Counted from the first letter of the stretch, positions 35,446 to 44,443 are shown. The stretch: 64,000 nucleotides of DNA from Marinimicrococcus flavescens (GCA_029211145.1 JARGEQ010000016.1:62001-126000); one strand, 5' to 3'. Notes: generated from the letters alone by a model not told the origin. Numbers and translations are program-made.

Positions 35446-36515
35446 CGGTGATCACCCCCGGCGGCACGATCGGCATCCTGGGCGGCGGCCAGCTCGGCCG
35501 CATGACCGCGCTGGCGGCGGCCAGCCTGGGCTATCGCTGCCACGTCCTCGCCCCCGAGGAGCACAGCCCGGCGGCCGACGTGTCCGCCGCCTTCACCCGT
35601 GCGGCCTGGGACGACCAGGCGGCCCTGGACGCGTTCGCCGAGGCCGTCGACGTGGTCACCCTCGAGTTCGAGAACGTGCCGGTGGCGGTCCTCGAGCGGC
35701 TCGCCCGCAAGGTGCCGGTGCGGCCGGGACCGTCGGTCCTCGAGGTGACCCAGGACCGGCTCGCCGAGAAGGCGTTCGTCAACCGGCTGGGGATCGCCAC
35801 CGCTCCCTGGCGGCCGATCACGGACGAGGCCGGGATCGCCCCCGCGCTTGCCGAGCTGGGCGGGCGCGGCGTGCTCAAGACCACCCGCATGGGCTATGAC
35901 GGCAAGGGCCAGGCGCTGCTGCGTGGCGCGGGCGACATCGAGGCGGCGTGGCGGGCGCTCGGCCCGGGCCCGCTGATCCTCGAAGGCTTCGTCGAGTTCG
36001 CCATGGAGCTCTCGGTGATCACCGCGCGCGGCCCCGACGGGCAGATGGCGAGCTTCGTCCCGGTCGAGAACCGGCACCGCGACCACATCCTCAAGACCAC
36101 CCTGGCGCCGGCGCCGATCACCCTGGGCCAGGCCCAGGCCGCGGTGGCCATGGCCGAGCGGCTCACCAGCGGGCTGGAGGCGGTGGGGCTCATCGCGGTC
36201 GAGATGTTTCTCGCCAGCGACGGCAGGCTGCTGGTCAACGAGCTGGCGCCGCGGCCGCACAATTCCGGCCACTGGACCATGGATGCCTGCCACTGCTCGC
36301 AGTTCGAGCAGCTGGTGCGGGCGGTCTGCGGCCTGCCGCTGGGCGATCCGACCCGCATCAGCGATGCCCGGATGGAAAATCTTCTGGGCGAGGAGGCGGA
36401 CAGCTGGCGCGAGATCCTGGCCGAGCCCGGCGCCCGGCTGCACCTTTACGGCAAGCGCGAGGCGCGCCCGGGCCGCAAGATGGGGCACGTCAACCGGCTG
36501 CTGCCGCGGCCCTGA
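35442..36515 (+). CDS. purK: N5-carboxyaminoimidazole ribonucleotide synthase
   Basis: ATP-grasp enzyme that carboxylates AIR with bicarbonate to N5-CAIR, the substrate of PurE. 357 aa: [20 protein letters not shown] at the N-terminus, [12 protein letters not shown] (ATP loop), [13 protein letters not shown] and [18 protein letters not shown] near the C-terminus. ATG 35442 overlaps the purE stop. The upstream extension of the frame is a shadow within csrA and purE. Confidence 0.96.
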   Translation: MTVITPGGTIGILGGGQLGRMTALAAASLGYRCHVLAPEEHSPAADVSAAFTRAAWDDQAALDAFAEAVDVVTLEFENVPVAVLERLARKVPVRPGPSVLEVTQDRLAEKAFVNRLGIATAPWRPITDEAGIAPALAELGGRGVLKTTRMGYDGKGQALLRGAGDIEAAWRALGPGPLILEGFVEFAMELSVITARGPDGQMASFVPVENRHRDHILKTTLAPAPITLGQAQAAVAMAERLTSGLEAVGLIAVEMFLASDGRLLVNELAPRPHNSGHWTMDACHCSQFEQLVRAVCGLPLGDPTRISDARMENLLGEEADSWREILAEPGARLHLYGKREARPGRKMGHVNRLLPRP

Positions 36516-36559
36516 GCACCGCCCGGCGGCTCAGGCCGCGTCCGGCCGCCAGGGCCTGC

Positions 36560-36790
36560 TCAGGCGATGATGTCGGGGTGTCGGTTGCGCATGAGATAGG
36601 CGATCCGGTCCTTCAGGGCGAGCTTCTGCTTCTTGAGGCGCTGAAGCTCCAGCTCGCTGCCCTGGCCCTCGGCCGTGAGCTGGTCGATGCGCTCGTCGAG
36701 AGCGCGGTGCGCGGCTTTCAGCGTCGCCAGACGGGTATCGATCTCGCGCAGGGTCGGTGGCTCCTCGTGGCCCGGCAACCATTGTATCAC
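36560..36790 (-). CDS. DUF465 (YdcH-like) small helical protein, copy 1
   Basis: A 76 aa protein, mostly one helical hairpin: LKAAHRALDERIDQLTAEG and ELQRLKKQKLALKDRIAYLM. This is the DUF465/YdcH pattern; function unknown. It starts at GTG 36790. It converges with purK and is divergent from pfkA. A second DUF465 gene lies 1.8 kb away. Confidence 0.82.
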   Translation of the reverse strand: MIQWLPGHEEPPTLREIDTRLATLKAAHRALDERIDQLTAEGQGSELELQRLKKQKLALKDRIAYLMRNRHPDIIA

Positions 36791-36926
36791 TGCCTCGTTC
36801 GTAGCACTTTTTCAGGCGGGCGGCAGCACTCCGGGAGACCGCACGCAAATTGATCCTCGCAGGCGCCCCCGGAGCCGGGCGGCTGCCCGGCACGCCATCC
36901 CCGTCAGGCAGAAGGAGGGCCTCGTC

Positions 36927-37994
36927 TTGCGCCTCGGAATTCTCACCAGCGGCGGCGACTGCGCCGGCCTCAACGCGGTGATCCGCGCCGTGACCCTGCG
37001 GGCCGTCCATGGCTACGGCTTCGAGGTCTACGGCCTGCACGAGGCGACGCACGGGCTCCTGCAGCGCCCGGTGGCCGCCACCCTGCTGAGCCCCGACAGC
37101 GTCAAGGGCATCCTCCACCAGGGCGGGACGATCCTGCGGACCACCAACCGCGGCAATCCGTTCGCCTATCCCGGCCCCGACGGCAGCACCCGCGACCGCT
37201 CGCAGGAGATCGTCGAGGGCTATCGCGAGCTGGGCCTCGACGCGCTGATCGGGGTCGGCGGCGACGGCAGCCTCGCCATCCTCCGCCGGCTCGCCCGCCA
37301 GGGCGGCTGGAACCTCGTGGGCATCCCCAAGACCATCGACAACGATCTGGGCCACACCGAGCAGTCGGTGGGCTTCTCGAGCGCGGTGACGGTGGCGACC
37401 GAAGCGCTCGACCGGCTGCACGTCACCGCCGCCAGCCACAACCGCGTGATGGTGCTGGAGGTGATGGGCCGCGACGCCGGCCACATCGCGCTCACCGCCG
37501 GGATCGCCGGCGGCGCCGATGTCATCCTGATCCCCGAGATCCAGCACGCCATGGACAAGGTCTGCGCCAAGATCGAGGAGCGCCGCCGGAGCGGGCGGAA
37601 CTTCAGCCTCGTGGTCGTGGCCGAATCGGTGCGCAGCGACGGCGTCACCCGCACCTACACCGACGCGCACGGCCAGTCGCGCTATGGCGGGATCGGCCAG
37701 GCGATCGCCCAGGAGATCGCCGGCTGCACCGGCGCGGAGACCCGGGTCACGGTGCTGGGCCATGTCCAGCGCGGCGGCTCGCCAGTGCCGCTCGACCGGG
37801 TGATCGCCTCGGCCTTCGGGGTGGCGGCGGTCGATCTGGTGGCGCAGAAACGCTTCGACCGCGTGGTCGGTTGGCGCGCCCGGCAGGTGATCGACGTCCC
37901 GCTCGACGAGGCCTGCGCCGCCTTCAAGGCGGTCGATCCCGGAGACCCGCTGGTCCGCACCGCCCGCGGCCTCGGCATCGCCTTCGGCGATTGA
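36927..37994 (+). CDS. pfkA: 6-phosphofructokinase
   Basis: Phosphorylates fructose-6-phosphate to the 1,6-bisphosphate. 355 aa. Seen: LTSGGDCAGLNAVIRA, VGGDGSLAIL (Gly at the position equal to E. coli 104), GIPKTIDNDLGHTEQSVGFS (Lys at position 124, catalytic TIDND), and EVMGRDAGHIAL. Pyrophosphate enzymes have Asp104 with Lys124, so Gly104/Lys124 suggests an ATP enzyme of the mixed clade. The start is TTG 36927 with AAGGAGG eight bases upstream; the only other frame starts lie far upstream. Confidence 0.93.
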   Translation: MRLGILTSGGDCAGLNAVIRAVTLRAVHGYGFEVYGLHEATHGLLQRPVAATLLSPDSVKGILHQGGTILRTTNRGNPFAYPGPDGSTRDRSQEIVEGYRELGLDALIGVGGDGSLAILRRLARQGGWNLVGIPKTIDNDLGHTEQSVGFSSAVTVATEALDRLHVTAASHNRVMVLEVMGRDAGHIALTAGIAGGADVILIPEIQHAMDKVCAKIEERRRSGRNFSLVVVAESVRSDGVTRTYTDAHGQSRYGGIGQAIAQEIAGCTGAETRVTVLGHVQRGGSPVPLDRVIASAFGVAAVDLVAQKRFDRVVGWRARQVIDVPLDEACAAFKAVDPGDPLVRTARGLGIAFGD

Positions 37995-37996
37995 GG

Positions 37997-38494
37997 ATGC
38001 CGCCATCCTGGTCCGAGAGTCCGCTCTGGCGGCGCGCCCTGCGCCTTTACGGCAGCCCCGGGGCCGCCGCGGCCTGCCTGCGCCTGCAGGACGAAGCGGG
38101 CGCCGACGTGCCGCTGCTGCTGCTCGGCTGCTGGCTCGCCGAGCGCGGCGCGACGCCCGACGAGGAGACAGCGGCGACGCTCGCCGCCTGCGCTGCGCGC
38201 TGGCGACCGGTGATCGAAGGGCTGCGCGGGGCGCGCCGCGCGCTCAAGCCACTCGCCGCCGGAGACGGCAGCCCCGCCGCACGCCGCACCGAGCTGCGCG
38301 AGCGGATCAAGGACGCCGAGCTCGCCGCCGAGCACGAGCTGCTGCTGGAAGTCGAGGCGCTTGCCGGAAGCCTTCCCGGCGGTCGCCTTCCCACCCGCGC
38401 CCTCGCCCGCGCCAATCTCGCGGCGCTGGGTCAGGGCCGGGCGGCCGGGAGCCCCGTCCTGGAGCCGCTTCTGGCCGCCGCCGCACTGGAGTGA
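37997..38494 (+). CDS. TIGR02444-family protein
   Basis: A 165 aa protein of unknown function found widely in proteobacteria. Its first part reads SPLWRRALRLYGSPGAAAAC then LRLQDEAGADVPLLLLGCWL, the TIGR02444 signature; the rest is helical. The ATG at 37997 is two bases past the pfkA stop and overlaps a TTGAGG that may be its ribosome site. Co-transcription with pfkA is likely, with no known functional link. Confidence 0.8.
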   Translation: MPPSWSESPLWRRALRLYGSPGAAAACLRLQDEAGADVPLLLLGCWLAERGATPDEETAATLAACAARWRPVIEGLRGARRALKPLAAGDGSPAARRTELRERIKDAELAAEHELLLEVEALAGSLPGGRLPTRALARANLAALGQGRAAGSPVLEPLLAAAALE

Positions 38495-38604
38495 GGGCCT
38501 CGCACGCATCGCAACGCTGCCCGGCATCATTGAGGCTGGAAAGCGGCGGCGACTGTCACTAGTCTCTCATACTGCGCTAGGTACCGCTGAGGAGGTAGTG
38601 CACG

Positions 38605-38799
38605 ATGGCGATGCAAGAGCATGTCGAGAGTCTGCGGTCGAAGCATGCCCGGCTGGACCAGCTCATCACGGACGAGCTCCACCGGCCGATGCCCGACCAG
38701 TCGACTCTTTCCCGCCTGAAGAGGGAAAAGCTCAAACTGAAAGAAGCCATCGAACGCCGAACACTCAACGGCGCCGCCAACGGCGAGGCGGCACACTGA
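38605..38799 (+). CDS. DUF465 (YdcH-like) small helical protein, copy 2
   Basis: A 64 aa protein with the same helical hairpin as the gene at 36560 (LRSKHARLDQLITDELHRP then LSRLKREKLKLKEAIERR). GGAGG lies eleven bases before ATG 38605. It is separated from the TIGR02444 gene by 110 bp and followed by a hairpin, so it is probably a single-gene transcript. Function unknown. Confidence 0.85.
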   Translation: MAMQEHVESLRSKHARLDQLITDELHRPMPDQSTLSRLKREKLKLKEAIERRTLNGAANGEAAH

Positions 38800-38806
38800 T
38801 TTTCCT

Positions 38807-38831
38807 GCGGGGCCGGCACTGCCGGCCCCGC
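38807..38831. terminator. Hairpin after DUF465 gene
   Basis: Perfect 11-bp arms GCGGGGCCGGC (38807-38817) and GCCGGCCCCGC (38821-38831) around ACT, followed by TTCGTT. It lies between convergent genes and could serve both. Confidence 0.75.
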
Positions 38832-38868
38832 TTCGTTCCCGGCCCGCTGCCCTTTGCGGGCCGCCGCC

Positions 38869-40047
38869 TCAGAGCAGGCCGCGCGCCTTGAGATTGCGCA
38901 TCAGCGCCACCGCGCCGAAGGTCCAGGGCGACGCCTTGTCGGCGTACTGCACGCGGTTGACCAGGGTGCCCAGCCTGGCGCTCGAGATCGCGACGAGATC
39001 GTCCAGCTTGTGGGTAAAGCCCATGCCCGGCGCCCCGCGATCCTTGGTCGGCGCGAACATCGTGCCGCAGAAGAGCAGCGCCCCGTCCGGGTAGTGGTGA
39101 TGGCCGCCCATCATGTTGGCGACCAGCTCCTCCGGATCACGGCTGATCTCGCGCATCGAGCTGCTGCCCTCGAGGACGAAGCCGTCCTCGCCGGCAACCT
39201 CCAGCCGGACCTCGGCGGCGCGCACGTCCTCAAGGCCGAACGTCTCGTCGAACAGACGGATGAAGGGGCCCACCGCCGAGGCGGCGTTGTTGTCCTTGGC
39301 CTTGCCCAGGAGAAGCGCGCTGCGGCCCTCGAAGTCGCGCAGGTTGACGTCGTTGCCCAGCGTGGCACCGACGATCCGGCCCTCGGGGTCGACCACCAGC
39401 ACCACTTCCGGCTCCGGATTGTTCCACGACGAGCGGCGGTGAATGCCGATCTCGCTGCCCTGCCCCACTGAGGAGAGCGGCTGGGCCTTGGTGAAGATTT
39501 CGGCGTCGGGGCCTATGCCGACCTCGAGATACTGCGACCACAGCCCCTCGGCCACGAGATGCTCCTTGACCCGGGCGGCCTCCGGCGAGCCCGGCGTCAC
39601 CTCGCGCAGCGAGGCGCCGATCGCCCCCTCGATGCGCTGGCGGATGCCGTCGGCCTTGCTCGGATCGCCCTTGCACTGCTCCTCGATGACCCGCTCGACC
39701 ATGCTCTTGACGAAGGTGACGCCCGCGGCCTTGACCGCCTGCAGGTCGCAGGGGGCGAGGAGATAGGGTCTGGCCGGCCGACGCTGGCTGCAGTGGCTGT
39801 TGGCCAGCACCTCCTCGAGCCCGGCGATGCGCTTGGCCCCGGGGCTGCGCGCCACCGCCACACGGTCCTCGCGGGCCATCAGCTCGCTCATGGTGGAAAC
39901 GATCGGGGTGAGGTCGTAGAGCCCGTCCTCGCGCACCGCCACCACCGCCGGCCCCCCGGGCTCGCCCGGCACGCACAGCCGCCCCACGAGGGTCCCGGCG
40001 CAGCCATCCTCGGGCAAGGTGGCGGCGGGGGTGAGATAGCGGTCCAT
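38869..40047 (-). CDS. Fumarylacetoacetate-hydrolase-family enzyme
   Basis: A 392 aa enzyme of the FAH superfamily with an N-terminal extension. Metal ligands are expected in NPEPEVVLVVDPEGRIVGA and around GNDVNLRDFEGRSALLLGKA. The N-terminal half (SHCSQRRPARPYLLAPCDLQ; FVKSMVERVIEEQCKGDP) is the type seen in 2-keto-3-deoxy-sugar-acid dehydratases (AraD1/KdxD-like). That suggests oxidative pentose or sugar-acid breakdown, but no other genes of such a pathway are here. ATG 40047 has AGGGAGA upstream. Confidence 0.82.
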   Translation of the reverse strand: MDRYLTPAATLPEDGCAGTLVGRLCVPGEPGGPAVVAVREDGLYDLTPIVSTMSELMAREDRVAVARSPGAKRIAGLEEVLANSHCSQRRPARPYLLAPCDLQAVKAAGVTFVKSMVERVIEEQCKGDPSKADGIRQRIEGAIGASLREVTPGSPEAARVKEHLVAEGLWSQYLEVGIGPDAEIFTKAQPLSSVGQGSEIGIHRRSSWNNPEPEVVLVVDPEGRIVGATLGNDVNLRDFEGRSALLLGKAKDNNAASAVGPFIRLFDETFGLEDVRAAEVRLEVAGEDGFVLEGSSSMREISRDPEELVANMMGGHHHYPDGALLFCGTMFAPTKDRGAPGMGFTHKLDDLVAISSARLGTLVNRVQYADKASPWTFGAVALMRNLKARGLL

Positions 40048-40495
40048 GGATCGTCTCCCTGAGCTCTTGCGGGGCGGAACCTGCCCGCCACCCGGCTTCC
40101 CGTGTGGAGCGGCGGGGCGGCGCGGTCAAGGCGGCGCCGGCCGGCGCTGCCGGAGGAGAGCCCGTCGGGGAGCCGGAGCGGTTTCCTCTCGGCCGACATG
40201 CCTGCCGCAGACGAGCGGCGCCAGCTGCCGGCAACGTCTGGGATGGCGCGAGGCCATGGCGGCGGTGCCTTGCCAGGCGCTGCGCGCGGCCGGTTTCTCT
40301 TGTCTTTGGGGGGTGGCAGTGGCGTCTGGCGGGCCCGCCGCGAAGCCCGGGTCACGGGCTCCCGGATACGGCCTCGCATCGTCGGGCCTCGCCGGTGACG
40401 AGGATCATCGCGCAGCGCCGCGGCACGAGGCATCTACCCTGCAAGCTCGCCTGGCCTTATCAGACGGGCAGCGAAGGAAACGGGGAGGTGAGCGA
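40048..40495. other. Intergenic region between divergent genes
   Basis: About 450 bases with several overlapping open frames on the plus strand that lack ribosome sites and recognisable motifs. It must contain the promoters for the FAH gene (left) and the 83 aa gene (right). No clear promoter hexamers or RNA structure were identified. Confidence 0.5.
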
Positions 40496-40747
40496 ATGAA
40501 GTGCAAGATCGTCAAGATCGGGGGCCAGAAGGTGCGGATCTGCTGGGAGACCGCTGCCTCGCGGACCGTTGCGCTGCAGGCGCGCGACGAGGAGGAAACC
40601 GACCGCCTCGCCCTGGCGGCCTCGCTCAACGCCCTGCTTCAGCCGCTGGGCCTCGCCGTCGTCGACTCCTCGCGCGCCGCGGCCCTCCAGGATCTGACGC
40701 TCGAGACAGCGGATCCCGAGGACGGCCCTTCCACGCTACGGGCCTGA
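40496..40747 (+). CDS. Small hypothetical protein
   Basis: An 83 aa soluble protein, not recognised. It reads MKCKIVKIGGQKVRICWETA at the start and has an acidic C-terminus (TADPEDGP). GGGGAGG lies ten bases before ATG 40496, which supports translation. It faces another small unknown gene whose stop lies 15 bp away. Confidence 0.6.
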   Translation: MKCKIVKIGGQKVRICWETAASRTVALQARDEEETDRLALAASLNALLQPLGLAVVDSSRAAALQDLTLETADPEDGPSTLRA

Positions 40748-40762
40748 GGCGCCCTGTCCGTC

Positions 40763-40957
40763 TCACATCCTGGCCACCTGCTCCTCGCATACGTAGCGCT
40801 CGCGCAGGGCGCGGGCATCGGGGAAGCGGATGGCGCCTGGCATATCGACGCGCTCGAGCCGGTAGAGATCGCCCGAGGCCTCGGTAACCTTCCAGACGTG
40901 GCGAGGCAGCTTGCGATCCATGACGATCTGCCCCACGCGGATGTTCTCGCTCGACAT
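40763..40957 (-). CDS. Small hypothetical protein with SH3-like beta pattern
   Basis: A 64 aa protein with IRVGQIVMDRKLPRHVWKVT and GDLYRLERVDMPGAIRFPDA, alternating short strands that resemble a small beta-barrel (DUF-type translation or RNA-binding pattern). That is only a structural impression. ATG 40957 has GGAGGAG upstream. The frame continues to 40981 but without a better start. Confidence 0.6.
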   Translation of the reverse strand: MSSENIRVGQIVMDRKLPRHVWKVTEASGDLYRLERVDMPGAIRFPDARALRERYVCEEQVARM

Positions 40958-41234
40958 TGCTCCTCCAGCCTTGGCAACCATACGGCCTCGCTTTTCAGGT
41001 CGGTGTCCGACGCCTCTCGTTTAAGGGGGGTTTCCGCAAGGCTGGGTTGAGCTGCTGTCACGGCACAGGCGCGGCCTGGCGCCGGTCCGGGCGTGCGGAC
41101 CGGCCATGGGGTCCGGTCCTGGCGGGGGCTCCCGCCGCATGGCCTTCGCGGGCACATTGCGCTAGGCCCTCGCAGCCGGTGGCGGCCCGGGTGGCAGATG
41201 CCGGTGACGGCATCGGCGGCAGATGGAAGAGGCG

Positions 41235-42467
41235 ATGAGCAATTCAGGCGGCAAGGCGGCGATCGTCGGCGGCGGACCGGCCGGGCTCATGGCGGCCGAG
41301 CTGCTCGCCTCGTCCGGGGTGCACGTAGAGATCTTCGAGCGCATGCCCTCCCCGGCCCGCAAGTTCCTGCTGGCCGGCCGCGGCGGCCTCAACCTGACCC
41401 ACAGCGAGCCCCTGCCCGCCTTCCTCGAGCGTTACGGACCGGCCGCCTCCAGGTTCTCCCCGGCCATCGAGGCCTTCACGCCCGCCGATCTGCGCGCGTG
41501 GAGCGAGGGGCTGGGCATGCCGACCTTCACCGGCTCGAGCGGACGCGTCTTTCCCGAAAGCTTCAAGGCCTCGCCGCTGCTGCGCGCCTGGCTGGGCCGG
41601 CTGGGCGCCCTGGGCGTGGAGCTGCACGCCCGCTACTGCTTCCAAGGCTGGGACGAGGACGGCAGGCTGCTGTTCACCGGCCCTTCCGGCGAGCGGCTGA
41701 GCCGGGAGGCGGACGCCACGCTGCTGGCCATGGGCGGGGCCAGCTGGCCGCGGCTGGGCTCGACCGGCGGGTGGGCAGGGAGGCTGGCGTCAAGAGGCGT
41801 TGCGATCGCCCCGCTGCGCCCGGCCAATTGCGGCTTCGAGACGCGCTGGTCGGCGCATTTCATCGAGCGCTTCGCGGGCCAGCCGGTGAAGCCGGCAGCA
41901 CTCTCCTTCGCAGGACAGCGGGTGCGCGGGGAGCCCGTGGTGACGGCCCAGGGGATCGAGGGGGGTGCGGTCTATGCCCTGGCCGCCTTGCTGCGCGAGG
42001 CCATCGCCGCCCGGGGCGAGGCGGTGCTGGAGCTCGACCTGCGGCCCGAGCTGGAGGCGGCGGAGCTTGCCCGACGTCTTGCCAAGGCGCCCGCGCGCCA
42101 CTCCATGGCAAGCCGCCTGCGCAAGGCAGCCGGCCTCTCGCCGGTGGCGGCCGGCCTGCTGCGCGAGCTGGCGGGGCCGGAGCTGCCGGGCGAGCCGGAG
42201 GATCTGGCCGCACGGATCAAGGCTCTCCCCTTGCGTCTGCACGCCACCCGGCCCATCGAGCGGGCGATCTCGACCGCTGGCGGCATCGTCCTGGACGAGC
42301 TCGACGAGCGCTTCATGCTGCGCCGCCTGCCGGGCACCTTCGCCGCCGGCGAGATGCTCGACTGGGAGGCACCGACCGGCGGCTACCTCCTCCAGGCCTG
42401 CTTCAGCACCGGTGCGGCCGCCGCGCGCGGTATGCTGGCCTGGCTGGCGGAGCAGCCGCGGGACTAG
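41235..42467 (+). CDS. TIGR03862-family FAD-dependent oxidoreductase
   Basis: A 410 aa BaiN/HI0933-like flavoprotein. Rossmann motif AAIVGGGPAGLMAAELLAS at the start, KFLLAGRGGLNLTHSEPL, LLAMGGASWPRLGSTGGWAG, and the C-terminal TAGGIVLDELDERFM with GEMLDWEAPTGGYLLQACFS. The family is widespread and poorly characterised. ATG 41235 is chosen over 41223 because GGAAGAGG precedes it. It is convergent with the DUF1641 gene beyond a strong hairpin. Confidence 0.88.
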   Translation: MSNSGGKAAIVGGGPAGLMAAELLASSGVHVEIFERMPSPARKFLLAGRGGLNLTHSEPLPAFLERYGPAASRFSPAIEAFTPADLRAWSEGLGMPTFTGSSGRVFPESFKASPLLRAWLGRLGALGVELHARYCFQGWDEDGRLLFTGPSGERLSREADATLLAMGGASWPRLGSTGGWAGRLASRGVAIAPLRPANCGFETRWSAHFIERFAGQPVKPAALSFAGQRVRGEPVVTAQGIEGGAVYALAALLREAIAARGEAVLELDLRPELEAAELARRLAKAPARHSMASRLRKAAGLSPVAAGLLRELAGPELPGEPEDLAARIKALPLRLHATRPIERAISTAGGIVLDELDERFMLRRLPGTFAAGEMLDWEAPTGGYLLQACFSTGAAAARGMLAWLAEQPRD

Positions 42468-42594
42468 CCGGCAACAGCCTGTCCCTCCGCTGCATGGTCG
42501 CGCCAGCCGATCCGCTTCGGGGGCAGCGGCCGGGCCGCAGGCCGGCAGGTGCCCCGACCGAAGGGCGGAATCCCGGCGCACGTCGCCCCGGAGG

Positions 42595-42624
42595 CATGCC
42601 GGAGCGCGGGCGCGCTCCGGCATG
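42595..42624. terminator. Bidirectional terminator hairpin
   Basis: Arms CATGCCGGAGCGCG (42595-42608) and CGCGCTCCGGCATG (42611-42624) form a perfect 14-bp palindrome around GG (a 12-bp stem with a six-base loop in practice). It lies between two convergent genes. Confidence 0.8.
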
Positions 42625-42631
42625 TGGCGGC

Positions 42632-43036
42632 TCAGGGGCCGGTCTGGCGGCCGAGGATGCGCAGGAAGGTGACGGCGGCATGCAGGCCGCGGCGGACCTC
42701 CGGGTCGCGCAGCTCGCGGGCGAGCTGGAACAGGCTCGGCGGCTCAGCGGCGTTGCCCGCCACGCTGCCGGCCATGCGGGCGGCGTTGCCCAGCGTCCAG
42801 CCGGCCGCCATCGCCCCCTCGAACGCCGCCATCAGCTTCTCGATGGTGCGCTCGTCGGTCATGTCGATGCCGTCGGCCACCAGCGAGAGCAGGTCCACGA
42901 CATTGTCGAACCGGTTGGCCTGCAGCAGCGGCGCCACCTTGGCCGCCAGATGCTCGATCCCGGCCTGCGTGTCGGGGTCCTGGAAGGCGGCGGGGCCGGC
43001 GCTGCCGGGGGTCGCGGGGGTGCTCATCTCGGTCAT
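42632..43036 (-). CDS. DUF1641 family protein
   Basis: A 134 aa helical protein with the DUF1641 centre LARELRDPEVRRGLHAAVTF and LVADGIDMTDERTIEKLMAA. Genes of this family often follow SQR-like or formate-dehydrogenase-like oxidoreductases, as here (15 bp after the SQR-like gene), so it is probably an accessory or small partner. ATG 43036 follows GGGGGAG. Confidence 0.82.
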   Translation of the reverse strand: MTEMSTPATPGSAGPAAFQDPDTQAGIEHLAAKVAPLLQANRFDNVVDLLSLVADGIDMTDERTIEKLMAAFEGAMAAGWTLGNAARMAGSVAGNAAEPPSLFQLARELRDPEVRRGLHAAVTFLRILGRQTGP

Positions 43037-43051
43037 CTCATTCTCCCCCGA

Positions 43052-44242
43052 TCAGACCAGGCCGCGGGCCACGGCCCAGTAGAGGCCGCGATTGACGCTC
43101 TTGCGCAACAGGCCGCCGAGCTTGGTGGGCGGATGCGGCTCGACATCGTTCTCGTAGTCGTACCAAAGCGGCATGCCGGCCTCGAGGCCCATCTGCGCCA
43201 CGGCGATGACCTTGCCGTCATAGGCCGCCGTCGGGTAGCCGATGCGGAGCGAGGAGGCGATGTTGTCGACCACCACCGGGCTCTGGTTGTGGCAGGTGCC
43301 GCCGGCCTTGCTCACCGGCAGGTCGCCGGTGTCGCCCATCACGTAGACGTTCTCGTGCCCCGCCAGCTGCAGCGTCTCGCGGTCGGTGGGCAGCCAGCCC
43401 TCGTCGTTGGGCGCCTGCGACGCACCGGAGTCGAGGACCGCGTCGACGGCGCGGATCGGCGGGGTCGACATCAGGATGTCGAAATCCTGCTCGTCGCCCT
43501 CCTCGGAATAGGCGATCTTGCGGTCGGGATCGACGCGGCCCAGGGTGAAGCCGCGCTTGAACCTGATGCCCTTGCTCTCGAAGATCGACGGCAGCACCTC
43601 GCAGGTCTGCTTTTGCAAAAAGAGGCAGTTGCGCAGGAGCTGGGAGACGGTCGGGTAAGTGTAGACGATCTCGATCTTCTCGCGCACGCCGCGGCGGCGC
43701 AGGAACTCGTCGAGCATCAAGGTCGTCTCGATCGGCGCGATGCCGCACTGATGCGGGACGTTGGGGGTCTTGGGGAAGGTTACCGTGATGAAGATCCGGC
43801 CCTTCTCGATCCGCGCCAGCCTGTCGGCGAGCTGCCGCGCCGGCTCGTGGAGATAGAAATGGTCGCCGGCTTCCTTGAGGCCCTCGATGCGCTCGGGCGA
43901 CGGCACGCAGCCGGTCGAGACCACCAGATAGTCGTAGCCGTAGATGGCGCCGCTCTGGGTGCGCACCCGGTTCTGCGCGAAGTCGAAGTGAGCGACCTTG
44001 TCGACCACGAACTGGATCTCGGGACGCAGCAGGCTGCGCTGCGGACGCTTCAGCTCGTTCTTTGAAAAGGAATTGAAGGCCACATACATGAAGGCCGGCT
44101 TGTAGTAGTGATCCGGCGAATCCGAAAGCATCGTCACGGTGACCTCACCGCTCGACACCTCCGGATAGAGCTTGTGGACGAGGCTGTTGGCGGTCATCGT
44201 CCCGCCGATACCTCCTCCCACGACAAGAATTCGTTTTGCCAT
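43052..44242 (-). CDS. Sulfide:quinone reductase-like flavoprotein
   Basis: A 396 aa FAD enzyme. N-terminal FAD motif RILVVGGGIGGTMTANSL, second motif YDYLVVSTGCVPSP, and NVYVMGDTGDLPVSKAGGTC for FAD and quinone side. Cysteines at 112, 166 (PHQCGIAP) and 317 (GGTCHNQ) sit near the positions of the three redox Cys of SQR, which supports sulfide oxidation to polysulfide with electrons to quinone. Confirmation needs alignment. ATG 44242 is used; the frame runs on to 44662 without homology. A regulator is divergent. Confidence 0.82.
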   Translation of the reverse strand: MAKRILVVGGGIGGTMTANSLVHKLYPEVSSGEVTVTMLSDSPDHYYKPAFMYVAFNSFSKNELKRPQRSLLRPEIQFVVDKVAHFDFAQNRVRTQSGAIYGYDYLVVSTGCVPSPERIEGLKEAGDHFYLHEPARQLADRLARIEKGRIFITVTFPKTPNVPHQCGIAPIETTLMLDEFLRRRGVREKIEIVYTYPTVSQLLRNCLFLQKQTCEVLPSIFESKGIRFKRGFTLGRVDPDRKIAYSEEGDEQDFDILMSTPPIRAVDAVLDSGASQAPNDEGWLPTDRETLQLAGHENVYVMGDTGDLPVSKAGGTCHNQSPVVVDNIASSLRIGYPTAAYDGKVIAVAQMGLEAGMPLWYDYENDVEPHPPTKLGGLLRKSVNRGLYWAVARGLV

Positions 44243-44334
44243 TGGCTGCCACCTCGTCTCTGCTCGTCGCGTCTGTCGCACGACTGGCCTGCTGCCCTTC
44301 TCATACAACTTGCCGAACCGGCACCGAACGCCTA

Positions 44335-44355
44335 ACCTTTCCGATACGGAAAGGT
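44335..44355. promoter_or_regulatory. Perfect palindrome in the SQR/regulator gap
   Basis: ACCTTTCCG (44335-44343) and CGGAAAGGT (44347-44355) are exact reverse complements around ATA. It lies about 90 bp before both the SQR-like gene and the winged-helix gene. It is the natural operator candidate for the adjacent regulator; binding is inference. Confidence 0.65.
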
Positions 44356-44443
44356 CGCCGCGTTCCGCGTCCGTCATGGGACGGGAGCGCCGCGAGGCGG
44401 CGGGCATGGTGGCAGCCGGAGGCTGCAGGCAGGGGAATTTCTG

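Noticed and set aside
36927..37994. Pyrophosphate-dependent phosphofructokinase
   Set aside because: Lys at position 124 alone is not enough; the Asp at position 104 that marks PPi use is Gly here.
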